A stretch of 64,000 nucleotides of DNA, taken from Glaciozyma antarctica PI12 (taxonomy: Eukaryota > Basidiomycota > Microbotryomycetes > Kriegeriales > Camptobasidiaceae). The stretch covers positions 445,525 to 509,524 of the forward strand of contig KZ627161.1 in the NCBI GenBank assembly GCA_002917775.1. Reading direction: 5' to 3'. Positions 1 to 9,785 of the stretch are shown here, piece by piece. Under the pieces are notes generated by a model that did not search any database, had not been told where the DNA came from, and worked only from the letters and a program-made list of their open reading frames with translations. Position 1 is the first letter of the stretch; each line of letters starts with the position of its first letter. The translations under genes were made by a program, and so were the position numbers.

Positions 1-939
1 CGTGTCGGCCGCAATAGCGCTCGCGCGAGCACTGTTGCCTAGTGGGCCGGTATTTGCTCGAGCGAAATAGGATTGGAGCTTGGTGAAGAAGTCCAGGGGG
101 TCGAAAGTCGGGTGGGCGGCGACGTTGAGAGGGTCACTGGAGGGGCGTTAGTAGAGAAGCGGTGAAGGGGAGGGAAGACGGACCGAGCGATGGTGCGGAT
201 TGAGGGGAGGGTGATGGTCAGGTAGACGGAGGCGGTGAGGATGAGGACGACTGGGAGGGGGTTAGCCTGAGGACGATCTTGAGATTCGAGCGATGGCTCA
301 CAGAGGGAAAATCCGCTGAAGAAGAACGAGCTGTCGGTGTAGCGCGCGAACTTGGCTACGACGGTGATAAAGGTGGCGAAGAACTGTGCGGAGAGAGAGG
401 TGCCTCGTCGTCAGCTCCCAGCTCCTGTCGCCTCAAACGCCTTCCGTCCCCGCCAGCTCCTCCACCAGATCTTCACGCCATCCCCCATCTCCCCTCCTTG
501 CCAATCCCTGACCCGCTCCCTCCTCCCCTCCAGCCCCTCCCAGCCCCTCGTCACAGGACGAACCAACTCACCACAACATGAAGGAACAGCTTCACCGCCG
601 GTGCTCCATAGTACCACGTCAAATAGTAGTTCTCGGCCTGCATCACCATCGACTCCGTCAAAGGCCGCGTGAAGAGGATCTCCGAATCCCATAGCTGCGC
701 GCAACGAGCTCGTTAGCCGTGTTCGCCACGCGAAAGAGAGAGAGGGGACACACGAGGGAGGTGAAGAGGATTCCGAGGAGGAAGCTGGTGGTGCAGATTG
801 AGGAACTGTGGGGGAAGGTGATGAGTAGGCGACCAGACGCGGGAAAGACGAGGAAAGAGGAGGTGGCGCCGCAAGCCGTGCAGGGTGTGAGAGGTCCACG
901 GGCTGGCGGTGGGATGTCTCACCTTGTTAGAAGTCCCAT
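1..939 (-). CDS. SHR3: Shr3-like amino-acid permease chaperone of the ER (3' end outside window)
   Basis: Shr3 is a packaging chaperone in the ER membrane that lets amino-acid permeases fold and leave for the plasma membrane. I read six exons on the minus strand: 939-923, 805-754, 694-572, 383-302, 250-184 and 136 to beyond base 1. The start encodes MGLLT and runs into a first hydrophobic segment (FLLGILFTSLLWDSEILF). The sequence YYLTWYYGAPAVKLFLHVV and the phrase LILTASVYLTITLPSIRTI match the layout of fungal Shr3: four membrane segments, aromatic luminal loop, and a Leu-Pro-Ser-Ile-Arg turn. All phases agree across the junctions. The upstream ATG at 1081 was not used because its frame hits a stop and carries no family sequence. 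The C-terminal tail lies off the left edge. Confidence 0.85.
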
Positions 940-1343
940 TGTTGCTTTTCGAGGTGAGGGGAGGAGGGAGACGGCGAGGGGGACGAGAGGAAAAGAGCTC
1001 CGCACTGTTCGACCGGCACCCGGTCCTCTTTCGTCGAGGCGTGCTGTCGGAGTCCCGGTCTTTCTTTCGAAGGAGCACCAACGAAAGTCAAGTCTGGCAA
1101 GTCTGGATCGCTCAGAGCTCCCTTTCCGAGGGGCGCCGTTGCTGTTGCCCCACCTCGGCGAAGCAGGACCTTTTCGGCGTTCGCTGAGTCCTCTCTCGCT
1201 CTCTCTTCTCTCCGCACCGCTCGAAATCAAAGGCGAAAGCGTCTGCATAACTACTACATCAAAAGAACGAACCCGACACACGGCGTGTATAGTGTGCGGG
1301 AGGATAACCAGCCATCTCTCCCCTCCCCCTCTCCCGACCCTCC
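940..1343. other. Intergenic: SHR3 upstream region
   Basis: About 400 bp between the SHR3 start and the stop of the next minus-strand gene. Overlapping open frames on both strands here have no family sequence. I see no clear TATA or repeat. Confidence 0.5.
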
Positions 1344-2725
1344 TCAATAACTCTCCATCTCCCCCGGCCTTCCAGTCCCCCACGCCGGTACTCCTCCAGC
1401 TCCATACGACGTCGAGTAATCGGGGAACCTCGCCGAATCGCTCAGCAACGGCGAGACGTACGCCAACTCGGCTTCGTCGCGGTGAGGTTGGCGAGGGAGG
1501 TGCGGGTACGCTTCGTACCGGAGCGGTGCGTCTTGCGTGTAGTGGTGAGTGGGACTAGGTCGGTGGGGTTCGTCGAACGAGGGAGGAGGGGCGTAGTCGT
1601 GCGAGCGAGGACGCGGAGGAGGGAAGAATTGCTGCGCGTCGTGAGGTTGTCGAGGACTTGGCTGGAGGTGCGGAGGAGCGTATTGGAAGTGGCGCTGGGG
1701 GAGGGGAGGATGTGGAAGGTATGAGGGGACCGAGTGGGTGGGTTGGGGGTGGTGGAGGAGGGGAGGAGGGGCGGGGGCAAAGGTCGAGTATTGAGGGGGG
1801 TGAGGAGACCACTCGGAGGGGCACTCGCTGACGGCGGGAGAGATTGCGTCGGCGGGAGGAGTGGGAAGCTCCCACTGGCTGGTGGGGATCTGGTACTGCT
1901 CGTCGTAATGGCCGTAGAGGGAGGCGGAGGTCGACGTTGGGCTAAAGTGCGCCTGGTTCGGTTGGAGGTCGAAGGCCTGCTGCGAGTCGAAGGATTTGCG
2001 GTACATGTTGGGGTGAATTTGGAGGGAGAGGGAGGGTCGAGGGTAGGGGTGGTATTGGCGATATTGAAGGGAGGAGGTCGAAGGAGCGCTCGCTCGCCGC
2101 TGGTCGATTGCTTCGTTCCTGCTCCGACCGTTCGCCGACCATTCTCCCGACGATCCTTCGAACGATTCCTTTGAGCTCGACAAGCGCTTCTTGTACAGCG
2201 AGGCGGGATCCAAGTCGATGAGGCTGGCGTCGCTTCCGCTTCTCGACGAAGTTGATCTCGCTGACGCCGACGACAAGGTGAGGAAAGAGTTTGAGTCTAT
2301 TCTCGCCTGCTCGTGGGCTCCTTCTGGACTCTTGCGACTGTTGGCAATCCTCGAGTTCTGCTTCCTCGCTCTCGCAGCTGCGTTCTGCTCACTTTAAACA
2401 AGGGACCCCTGACGTCAGTCAATGCGCTCCCCTTCGACGAACTCAATCCCAACTCACGGAGTCACTCGAATCCAATCGCAGGTCCTCCCAGCAGCCTCAC
2501 AGCTGGTACAGACGGGCTCTCCTCCAGTGCACTTGATCTTCCTAGACGAGGGAGAGGGATAGCGTTAGCGCCGGCGAAAGCGGATCGACATTCTAATTCC
2601 TCGACGTACCGGACTCGGCAGTGCGTGCAGGCCAGCGCGACACGGCGAGGACCATCATCGCCTGGTTGAGAAGATGCTCGAGAAGCACGGCGTCGGGATG
2701 AGGGAGAGGAAGCGCGAGGCGACAT
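1344..2725 (-). CDS. Zn(II)2Cys6 (Gal4-type) transcription regulator
   Basis: A predicted nuclear DNA-binding regulator of 397 residues in three exons (2725-2610, 2541-2458, 2337-1344); the exon sum is exactly 398 codons. Residues near 30-62 carry the binuclear zinc cluster. It begins CTHCRVRKIKC and continues to the last cysteine with the canonical Cys spacing 2-6-6-2-6. The first intron splits the cluster just after CTHCRVR. The rest is disordered, rich in Pro, Ser, His and Tyr, with no fungal-specific transcription factor (MHR) domain visible, so it is short for the class. The third-exon acceptor at about 2338 was chosen because the nearer AG choices leave the frame closed. Target genes cannot be told from sequence. 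Confidence 0.8.
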
Positions 2726-4611
2726 CTGGAGCTGGGGGAGACGCGGAGGGGCTGGGGGAACGAGATGAGGGCCTTGTTCTGGAAGATGCTGAGGTTGTCG
2801 AGGTCGTGCGTTTGCTGTCGACGATAAGGGAGAACGGTGGCGAGAGAGAGGGGAGGCAAGAACAAAAAAGAACAAAGTCGCTGAGGCTTCGAGAGGAAGA
2901 CTCCCTCGCGAAGATCATCCCTTGCTCTCGAATAGCCGGTTTCTCCCTCGTGGCTGGAGGAGGGGCCTCTCGTCATTTCATTCCTTCTTCTCCTTCCAAT
3001 CAATCGAACTCCGCCCTGTACAATCACCCTCCTTCAGGCCTTTCTCAGACGTTCCTCTCGCTCTACCGACTTGATCACTGTTTCGTCTTACCGAAAAGCG
3101 CATCACTGCGCCGCAGAATCCATACTGCAGCAGGGTCGACGGAACTTGGCGTGACGATGCCATCGCAATCAACCTGCTGGCTCCAACCTGCGAACTCGCA
3201 ACTCAACTATATTTCACCTCTCGCCAGGACGAGGAGGAGTGACGCCCGCCCGCCCGAATCTCGCAACGGCGTTCGCCCGATCGTTCGTTCCCCAGGCTCC
3301 AGGGCAGCACCTGGCTACCACGCTCCCTCCACGCGCCTCTCGCTTAGCAAGAGCGTTGTCCTACGCAGGTCGTCCTGCGCGATTTTAGCTTTGAAACCGC
3401 GCAGCTCCATCGTCGCAGCCGCACGCAGCACTTCCTCCTCAGTCTATCAGCGCGAGTTCAAGCTCTGCGCCATATTTATACTTCTGGGGCGCGCGAGCTA
3501 TGGATCCCCTCTCCAAGGCCACAAGCGCGAATTTGGGACCGAAATCAACCCCCGGAGAGGAAAGTAACCTTTCGTTAGCGAGACATTTTTTCTCCGCTCC
3601 AGGATCCAGGGAGAGACATCCTTTCAAGATGGGTGCCAGCCGACAAAAGCTGCCTGATTGCATCTACCGCCTGGGGGAAGGTAGTCACGAGCCAGCTCCG
3701 GCCGGTCGACTTGCTCATCCTCTCCAGCCGACCGAGATGGTGCCTTCAACCTTGCGATGGATCGGCGCGAAATTGCCGCGCGCTCGAAAGCCTTTGAGAG
3801 CCATATCCTCTTTGAAAGCGCTCGTCGAGACAGCGAGACAGGCGCGAGGACGTATGCCAAGGTGTGCCCTGAGCGATTCCAACGGAAAAGGGACGAAGTG
3901 CCAGGTAGTGGCGGCAGCCCCCTCCTCAGATCAATCGCGAAAGGAGCTTCATTCTTCGCACGACGTTCCTTGCAATGGTTCCGAAGACGATTCGGCAGGA
4001 ACGATTCAGCAGGAAAGAAGGAACGAGGCGTAGGTTGTGCTCAGCGAGCGTACCGCCCTCGCCCGCCGTCGAACTTTGAACGTCGAACTCTGCGAAACAA
4101 AAGAAACCTTCAAGCGTTCTCGTACCCCCGTGATCTAGCACCAACGGCAGCAACCGCATACCACCAAAGCAGCATTCCTCGCACGCACTCGGGCAGTTGA
4201 AAGCCATTCGAGGAAGATGCCGAGCGAGCGAGAACGCTCCGCCGAACCGGGTTCTCTCAGGCCGCGTACGAACCGCTAACGCAGAGAGGATATAGAGAAG
4301 CAGCGATGCATCGGCGGAGCGGAATTAGAAGGACGGGAGCAGGAGAGGCGGAAGAGAAGAGCCGCACTAGCGCAGTATGGGTCGTTACCTCGGCGCGTCC
4401 GGATCCAGCAACGCGCTCAACGGCTCGTTAATATACGCGCGCAGGTGGTCGGGGGGTTCCAGCAAAGTATTACACAGCAACAGTTGGTGAGGAAGTGGGG
4501 GTCGAATGCGAGAGAGTCGTGGGCGGGGTGCGTGGTGAAAGAGGAGGTCGTGCGAAGGGGGAGGAGAGGAGGTATAGCAGCTCCAACAATCGGCGTAGCT
4601 CTAGCAGGAGC
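2726..4611. other. Long intergenic stretch, no supported gene
   Basis: Nearly 1.9 kb between two minus-strand genes. Composition is less biased than in flanking exons and several long open frames overlap on both strands without family motifs. A plus-strand TATA-like atatttata lies near 3472 just ahead of an ATG at 3500 that opens a 177-codon frame, but the frame lacks domains, introns or typical codon choice. A transcript cannot be excluded. Confidence 0.4.
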
Positions 4612-5036
4612 TTAATAGCTCGCACCGCAGCAAGACTGCGATGCTCCAGTGACTGCACGGACGCGAGCGAACAGGCGTCAGCTGTCCCCTCCCTCCGCGT
4701 TCGAACCGCACTCACCTGGTCCGTTCATATCTCCCATACTCCCTCCTCGCCCTCCTCCGCCGCCTACACCACCACCACCACCACCACCACCACCACACGG
4801 CGCCAAACCCACGCGGTCGGCCTTTGAGAGCTAGGAACACGATCAGCCCTGGCACTGCCAATGCGAACTGAATCAAACTCACATGTAGAAGGCTTCAGCT
4901 TGTGGTTCGCAGCTGGGTTCAAGAGCGTCGTGAAGAAGAGGCAGAGTCCCAACCAGAGGGAGATGAACAACTCCTTGGTGGAAACCCACAGCGGTCGGTG
5001 GGCGCGGATCTGACCTTGCTGGATGTAGGGCGGCAT
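4612..5036 (-). CDS. Selenoprotein K-like small ER membrane protein (Cys form)
   Basis: An 80-residue protein that looks like SelK/SelG, small single-span ER proteins linked to ER-associated degradation and protein palmitoylation. Exon 1 (5036-4883) gives MPPYIQQGQIRAHRPLW followed by a hydrophobic helix ending LFFTTLLNP, the family's N-terminal hallmark. Two more exons (about 4763-4716 and 4652-4612) give a Gly-rich tail ending SCCGASY, where animal homologues carry selenocysteine in a GGUG context. The intron 1 acceptor is uncertain. A canonical site at 4831 leads into a frame of repeated Trp, whereas an AG at 4764, inside a GGT repeat, keeps the Gly-rich frame and a total of exactly 81 codons. 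I prefer the latter. The gene is divergent from RHO3. Confidence 0.65.
4768..4797. repeat. Trinucleotide microsatellite (ACC/GGT)n
   Basis: About nine to ten perfect copies of ACC on the plus strand. It lies in intron 1 or at the intron-exon edge of the SelK-like gene, next to the proposed splice acceptor, so repeat length could affect splicing or glycine count. Confidence 0.85.
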
Positions 5037-5230
5037 AGTTTGCGCCCTGTTCAAGCTGAGAGGAGCTTCCGAGGTGATGGTACGAGGAAGAGCGTTGAGG
5101 GCACCAGTTCGCCTCTCTCCCTCCTCGCCCCAGCACCTCAACTCGCCTTCCTCTCGCCCACCTCCTCCCACCACTCCCCTCCGCCTCGGCCCGCTAATCC
5201 TCCCACCACTTCCGCCCGGGCCTCCTCAGC
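5037..5230. promoter_or_regulatory. Short shared upstream region of SelK-like gene and RHO3
   Basis: Only about 194 bp separates two divergent start codons, so this must hold the core promoters of both. It is pyrimidine-rich toward RHO3, as is common before fungal starts. I see no clear TATA. Confidence 0.45.
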
Positions 5231-6591
5231 ATGCCTCTTTGCGGGTTCCTCGACACCTCCTCCCCGACAAAGCCCAGCAGCCTTTCGCACAGTATCAGCG
5301 CAGCGGACGTAGCAGCTCGTAGGGTAGGAAAACCCGTGCGTGCCTTTCTCAGGACTTGCGGGGTGGTGCTGATGGGGTTTCGACGAGCAGCTGGGGAGGA
5401 AGGTGGTGGTCATCGGCGATGGAGCGTGTGGGAAGACGAGCTTGTGTAATGTGTTTGTGACGGGGAGCTTTCCTCAGGTGCGTCGCGTCGGCTGCTTGGA
5501 CGAGCGTGTTTGTGAGCGGAGCTGATGCCGGGTATGCGGTCGTTTAGCACTACGAGGTGCGTTGGGCGGAGCGTGGAGGGGTTCGGTGGGAAGCTGACGA
5601 TTATGCTGCAGCCTACGGTCTTTGAGAATCATGTGGTGGATCTGGGTGGGCTGTAATTCGCGGGGACAATGGGAGGAGGAGCTGACTTGCTTCGCAGTGG
5701 TGGACGGTACGCCGGTGGAGCTGAGCTTGTGGGATACCGCTGGTGCGTTCGATCAGCTCGCGCTCACCGTGAGCTGTTGCTGATGCTCTTTTGCGGACCA
5801 GGCCAGGAGGATTTTGACCGACTGCGTTCGCTTTCCTACGCGTGAGCTCGCTCGCCTCAAGCCACTGTCTACAGCTCAACAGCTTCGATCTAACCTGTTC
5901 CTTTCTTTTAGCGACACTCACGTTGTCATGCTCTGCTTCTCGGTCGACCAGCCTTCCAGTCTCGAGAACATTGAAAGCAAGGTGGGCATCCCTCCTCGCG
6001 CGTCTCTCGCTGAAGACCCGCTGAAGCTGAGCTTTGTTCGCAGTGGATCGACGAAGTACTCGAGCATGTTCCTGGCGTAAAGATCTGCCTCGTCGCTCTC
6101 AAGTGCGAGTAAGTCGGACGCCTCTCATTTCGTTTCGAGGTGCTGACGACCTCGCAGCCTTCGAGAAGACCCAGTCGTTCGTCAAAAGCTCGCTCGGTAT
6201 CAGGAGGAACCAGTCGAGTACGAAGCAGTGCGTTCTCGTTCCTCTGAATCCTATCAGGTCGGTGTGGCTGACGCGCTTCCTTCGCAGGGCCTTCTCGTCG
6301 CCCGCAGGATTCGCGCTTCTCGCTACCTCGGTTCGTGACGCTCCGTTAGGTTACGGTGCGCTGCTAACCTTGAGGATTGCGTGCAGAATGTAGCGCAAAG
6401 ATGGATCGTGGAGTTCGTGAGGCGTTCGAGGAGGTACGCTCGGCACTGATCTGCTCGTTCTCGCCTATTAAAAACTGACCTCGCTTCTTCAGGCTGCACG
6501 TGTTGCTATCAGTGCGCGTAGGAGGGGCGAGACGAGGGGCAGCAACGCCCACGAGGGGAAGGACCGAGGATCGGGCTGCGTCGTTTCGTGA
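5231..6591 (+). CDS. RHO3: Rho3-type small GTPase
   Basis: A Ras-superfamily switch controlling polarised secretion and actin at the plasma membrane. The 237-residue protein is cut into 12 exons, including a 9-nt exon (5548-5556, residues HYE). The start MPLCG matches fungal Rho3. A 30-residue Ser-rich stretch follows, then G1 GDGACGKTSL, effector loop HYEPTVFENHVVD, G3 LWDTAGQEDFDRLRSLSY, the LKCDLR region with K-C-D in place of the usual N/T-K-x-D, and ECSAK. It ends in the prenylation box CVVS. Phases agree through every junction and the sum is 714 nt. Exon 1 (5231-5335) is joined in phase 0 to 5391. It faces away from the SelK-like gene. Confidence 0.92.
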
Positions 6592-6964
6592 CCAGGAGGA
6601 TGAGTGCCATTTGTGATACACCCCCTTACCCTAGCGACTCTCTATACCACCGCAATCAGCAAATAATCCTTGTCGTCGTCGCTTCCCAACCTTCGCGAGC
6701 GAGAAGTCTCTCCTCGAGAGGGCGGTCAGCCAAATTTGATTTTACTGGAGGCAGTGTGACCAGAGAAACTTCGTCCTCAGCCTCAACACCCGGTGGACAG
6801 TCCCTCACAGTCTTCAACGAGGAGAACAACAGCACCACTGCCTGCTACTCACGACCAACCCCCAGCGACGCCGACGAGAACGCCTTCAACGCGGCCAAGA
6901 TCGACTCGCTCAGTCCTCCGCGACAATCACCTCCTCACGCACCTCTCGCCGCCCTCCCTCCGCC
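6592..6964. other. Intergenic: upstream of the acyltransferase gene
   Basis: About 370 bp between the RHO3 stop and the next plus-strand start. It is C/T-rich in its right half, consistent with a 5' leader. No repeat or RNA gene seen. Confidence 0.45.
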
Positions 6965-9122
6965 ATGACCGGCGAACGACAGCAACGCACCTCCTCCCGA
7001 TCCTTCCCTCCCCCAGTCGACACGGGCTCCCACTCGTACCCTCCTCCAAACTCCCCGCCAAATTTCTCTGACGACATGAGCGCCCCTTCACCGTTCGGCC
7101 ACCAGTCCTCCTCTGGACGTTCGAGCACGCACTCGTCGAACGGAGAGGACTCTCCCGAGGTCAGTCGGAATCCCTACGGCTACTCGCAGCCTTCCCTCCC
7201 TCGGTACTCGTCCGGCCAGTCCACGGCCAGCTCGACCAACTACCTCCCCAACCCTAGCCCCCTCAACCCGACCGCGACTCGCGCTGGGGGAGGACGGGAC
7301 GGCATGTCGACCGCTTCGAGTCGCTTCTCGTCGAACGGGTACTCGGGCAACAACGGAGGCAACAACGCCCACCCTCTCTCGAACGCGATGTACATGGACT
7401 CGTCGCCGACGCTCGCAGGATCGGACAACATGTCTCCTGCGGATGAGAAGATGCGTATGGGTGCGGGAGACACGCTGGGCGACTACGTGGGCCCGAGGGA
7501 CACGTCTCCGACCAACAACGCTCCCTACCGACGAGGACCTCAGGCGACGGGCTTCACTGCGTTCTACAGGTCCATCAGCGGAGCCAACATCGCCGACAGC
7601 GGCATGGACGAGCGACACGTCAAGCTCCCTCGCCTAGGCTACCTCGATGGCCTCAAGTTCTTCGCCGCCTGGCTCGTCCTCAACGGCACCTTCTTCGATG
7701 CCGTCCTCACGGGCTCGGACTACAGTTTCATCCAGCGCAACAGTCCCCTCTACATCACTCGGTGCGTTGTCCTGAGTCGCGATCCTTATGTGCGCTCGAA
7801 AGCTGACCTCTACCCACCTCCACAGCTCGACCGGCCTTGGCATCACCTTCCTCCTCCTCCTCTCCGGCCGCTCTCTCGTCACCCCTCTCTGGGACGTCCC
7901 CATCCCCAACAACCACGGCAACGGCGCGCCCAACAAGACCAAGTCGGCCCTCATCTCGTGGGCGCGCCTCACGCGCGCGATGCTCGTACGAGTCTTCCGG
8001 TTCCTCCTCCCTGTCCTCGCCGTCGTCGCTCTCCAGTGGGGCCTCGCAGCGACCGGCAAGACGAGCAACTGCAACGCGGTCGGGATGGACGAGCCGTACT
8101 GGGGCATGATCACGAACTTTGCTGGGTTCGCGACGCTGGTCTTCAACCTCGTGCGTTCGCTTCCTTCTTTCGTGAGGGCTTGATGGGAGGAGAGGAGCTA
8201 ATGGGCGCGTCTTTTGCAGTTTACGTTCTACGAGTCGGACACGCTCGCCGGTCAGACGTTCTCGGGCAACCTCTGGACCGTCCCGTGGTTCTTCCAGTCG
8301 TCGTACGCCGCCTACGTGACGCACTTCATGCTCGGCAACCTCTCGTCGAACCGCTACTGGGTCTACGCCATCCTGTGCTTCTTCAGCTGGACTACGTACA
8401 ACTACTTCTACGTGCGTTCAGGACCTCTCTCGTGACGAGCTCGAGCTAACGCCTGCTGCTTGATTAGGTCGCCATCCTCGGACTCGTCCTCGCCGACATG
8501 CACGCGCACGGCCACCTCCACCGCATTCGCACCAAATGGCCCGTTTACCAGCGTCTCGCCCTCCACGCCTCCCTCATCACCGTCGCACTCGTCACCCAAT
8601 GGGTCCCCGTCATTCGCGACAACATCAACTTCGGAATGGCGTTCATCAACGTCCAGGACCACCCCGAACTCACGTTCTGCGACTCGATCTTCGCCTTCAC
8701 CTGTCACCTGGGCGATCGAGACGTCGGGCGTCGCGCAGACGATCCTCGGAAACGTCGTCATGAGGAACCTCGGCAAGCTCGCAGCGGGCATGTACCTCCT
8801 CGCACCCGCCATCACCTACACCATCGTCCCCGACCTCGCCCTCTCTCTCTCCAACAACGGCTCCTCGGCGTCGTCCATCCTCGGCATCACCTGGATCGTC
8901 CTCTTCCTCGTCACCTTCGCCCTCGCCATTCCGTTCCACTTCTTCGTCGAGCTCCCGAGCAAGATGATGGGAGAGGTTGTCGCCGAGATCCTCGAGGGTG
9001 GGAACGGGAGGACGAGGCGCGGGTTCCGCAAGTCGGTCGATGGGAAGCTGTTGAAGAGGCACCCTGGAGGAGCGGCGAACCTGGGCAAGACCTCTAGTGC
9101 GCAGAAGCCCATCCTCGTCTAA
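6965..9122 (+). CDS. Acyltransferase-3 family membrane protein, reading frame broken by a 7-bp duplication
   Basis: A multi-span membrane protein of the acyltransferase-3 type, enzymes that O-acylate sugars or lipids at membranes. Exons are 6965-7761, 7826-8150, 8220-8411 and 8468-9122. The first 210 residues are Ser/Asn/Pro-rich and probably cytosolic. The membrane domain opens with PRLGYLDGLKFFAAWLVL, the family's typical start of helix 1, and about ten hydrophobic segments follow. At 8697-8710 the heptamer TCACCTG occurs twice in tandem and throws the frame. With a single copy the exon sum is 1962 nt, a 653-residue protein ending KPILV. As written, translation switches to a basic, non-membrane tail ending near 9097. 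Either an assembly error or a strain-specific lesion. Substrate unknown. Confidence 0.8.
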
Positions 9123-9785
9123 GCCATCTCTACCTCCCTCTCCCCTACCTCCCTCGCGGCGACTTATCATACGCCCCCCTTCTCTCCTCTGCATCCTTTC
9201 GGTATATCTACGGACCCTTTTCTTCCTCTCTCTCTCCCTATCTGCATACCTTTCCCCTCTACAAACGAACACTTTCTTCGAGCTCCCTTCCTATATCACC
9301 TCCGTTGGCTACTCCCCCCCCCCCTCCCCTCGCGGTACGTGCGTGCGAAATAGATCTTGTTCCTTGCGCTCCTCGCAACTAGTCGTTAGCTAGTTTCGCG
9401 AGCGAAGGGGGCTGAGGCTGCCCTCGACGCCGGAAACTGGGCAGAGCGCTTATCGTGGTACGCTTGCCTGCATTCCAATGAGCCGATTCCGGCGCGTTAA
9501 GGGCAGGTGAGACCAGCCTCCCCGTCGTCGTTAAATTAAAATCAACATGAGATCGTCGACGACGACGAGATCTCGCTCGCGCAGGCGCAGCTCCTTCTTC
9601 CTCCTTTCATTCCTCCCACAGTAAACTCAAACTACGAACTCACCTGCACGCCGCCTTCGACTCTGCGAACCGCCGACTTCTCTGCCACCACTCGAAAACG
9701 CGCCTGCATCTAGCCGCGCCGGTCTTTCCTCTCCTCCTCCTCTTCCTCCCCTTCTTCCCCTCCTCCCCCTCCCCCTTCCTCAAGC
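9123..9785. other. Intergenic: 3' region of acyltransferase gene and promoter of transporter
   Basis: About 660 bp. The left half is strongly pyrimidine-rich on the plus strand (9180-9340), as in a 3' untranslated region. A TTAAATTAAAA patch near 9531 and a small inverted repeat around gagatcgtcgacgacgacga (about 9549) lie before the transporter. No gene seen. Confidence 0.5.

Noticed and set aside
7088-7618. Long minus-strand open frame opposite the acyltransferase first exon
   Set aside because: Antisense shadow created by the GC-rich third-position bias of the real plus-strand exon; no motif.
8460-9122. Possible separate plus-strand gene starting within exon 4 of the acyltransferase
   Set aside because: The frame is the natural continuation of the acyltransferase once one copy of the 7-bp duplication is discounted; its upstream part is out-of-frame noise.
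9549-9580. Small inverted repeat as a terminator or RNA element
   Set aside because: It is built from GAC/GTC trinucleotides common here, and no RNA gene or conserved structure is evident.
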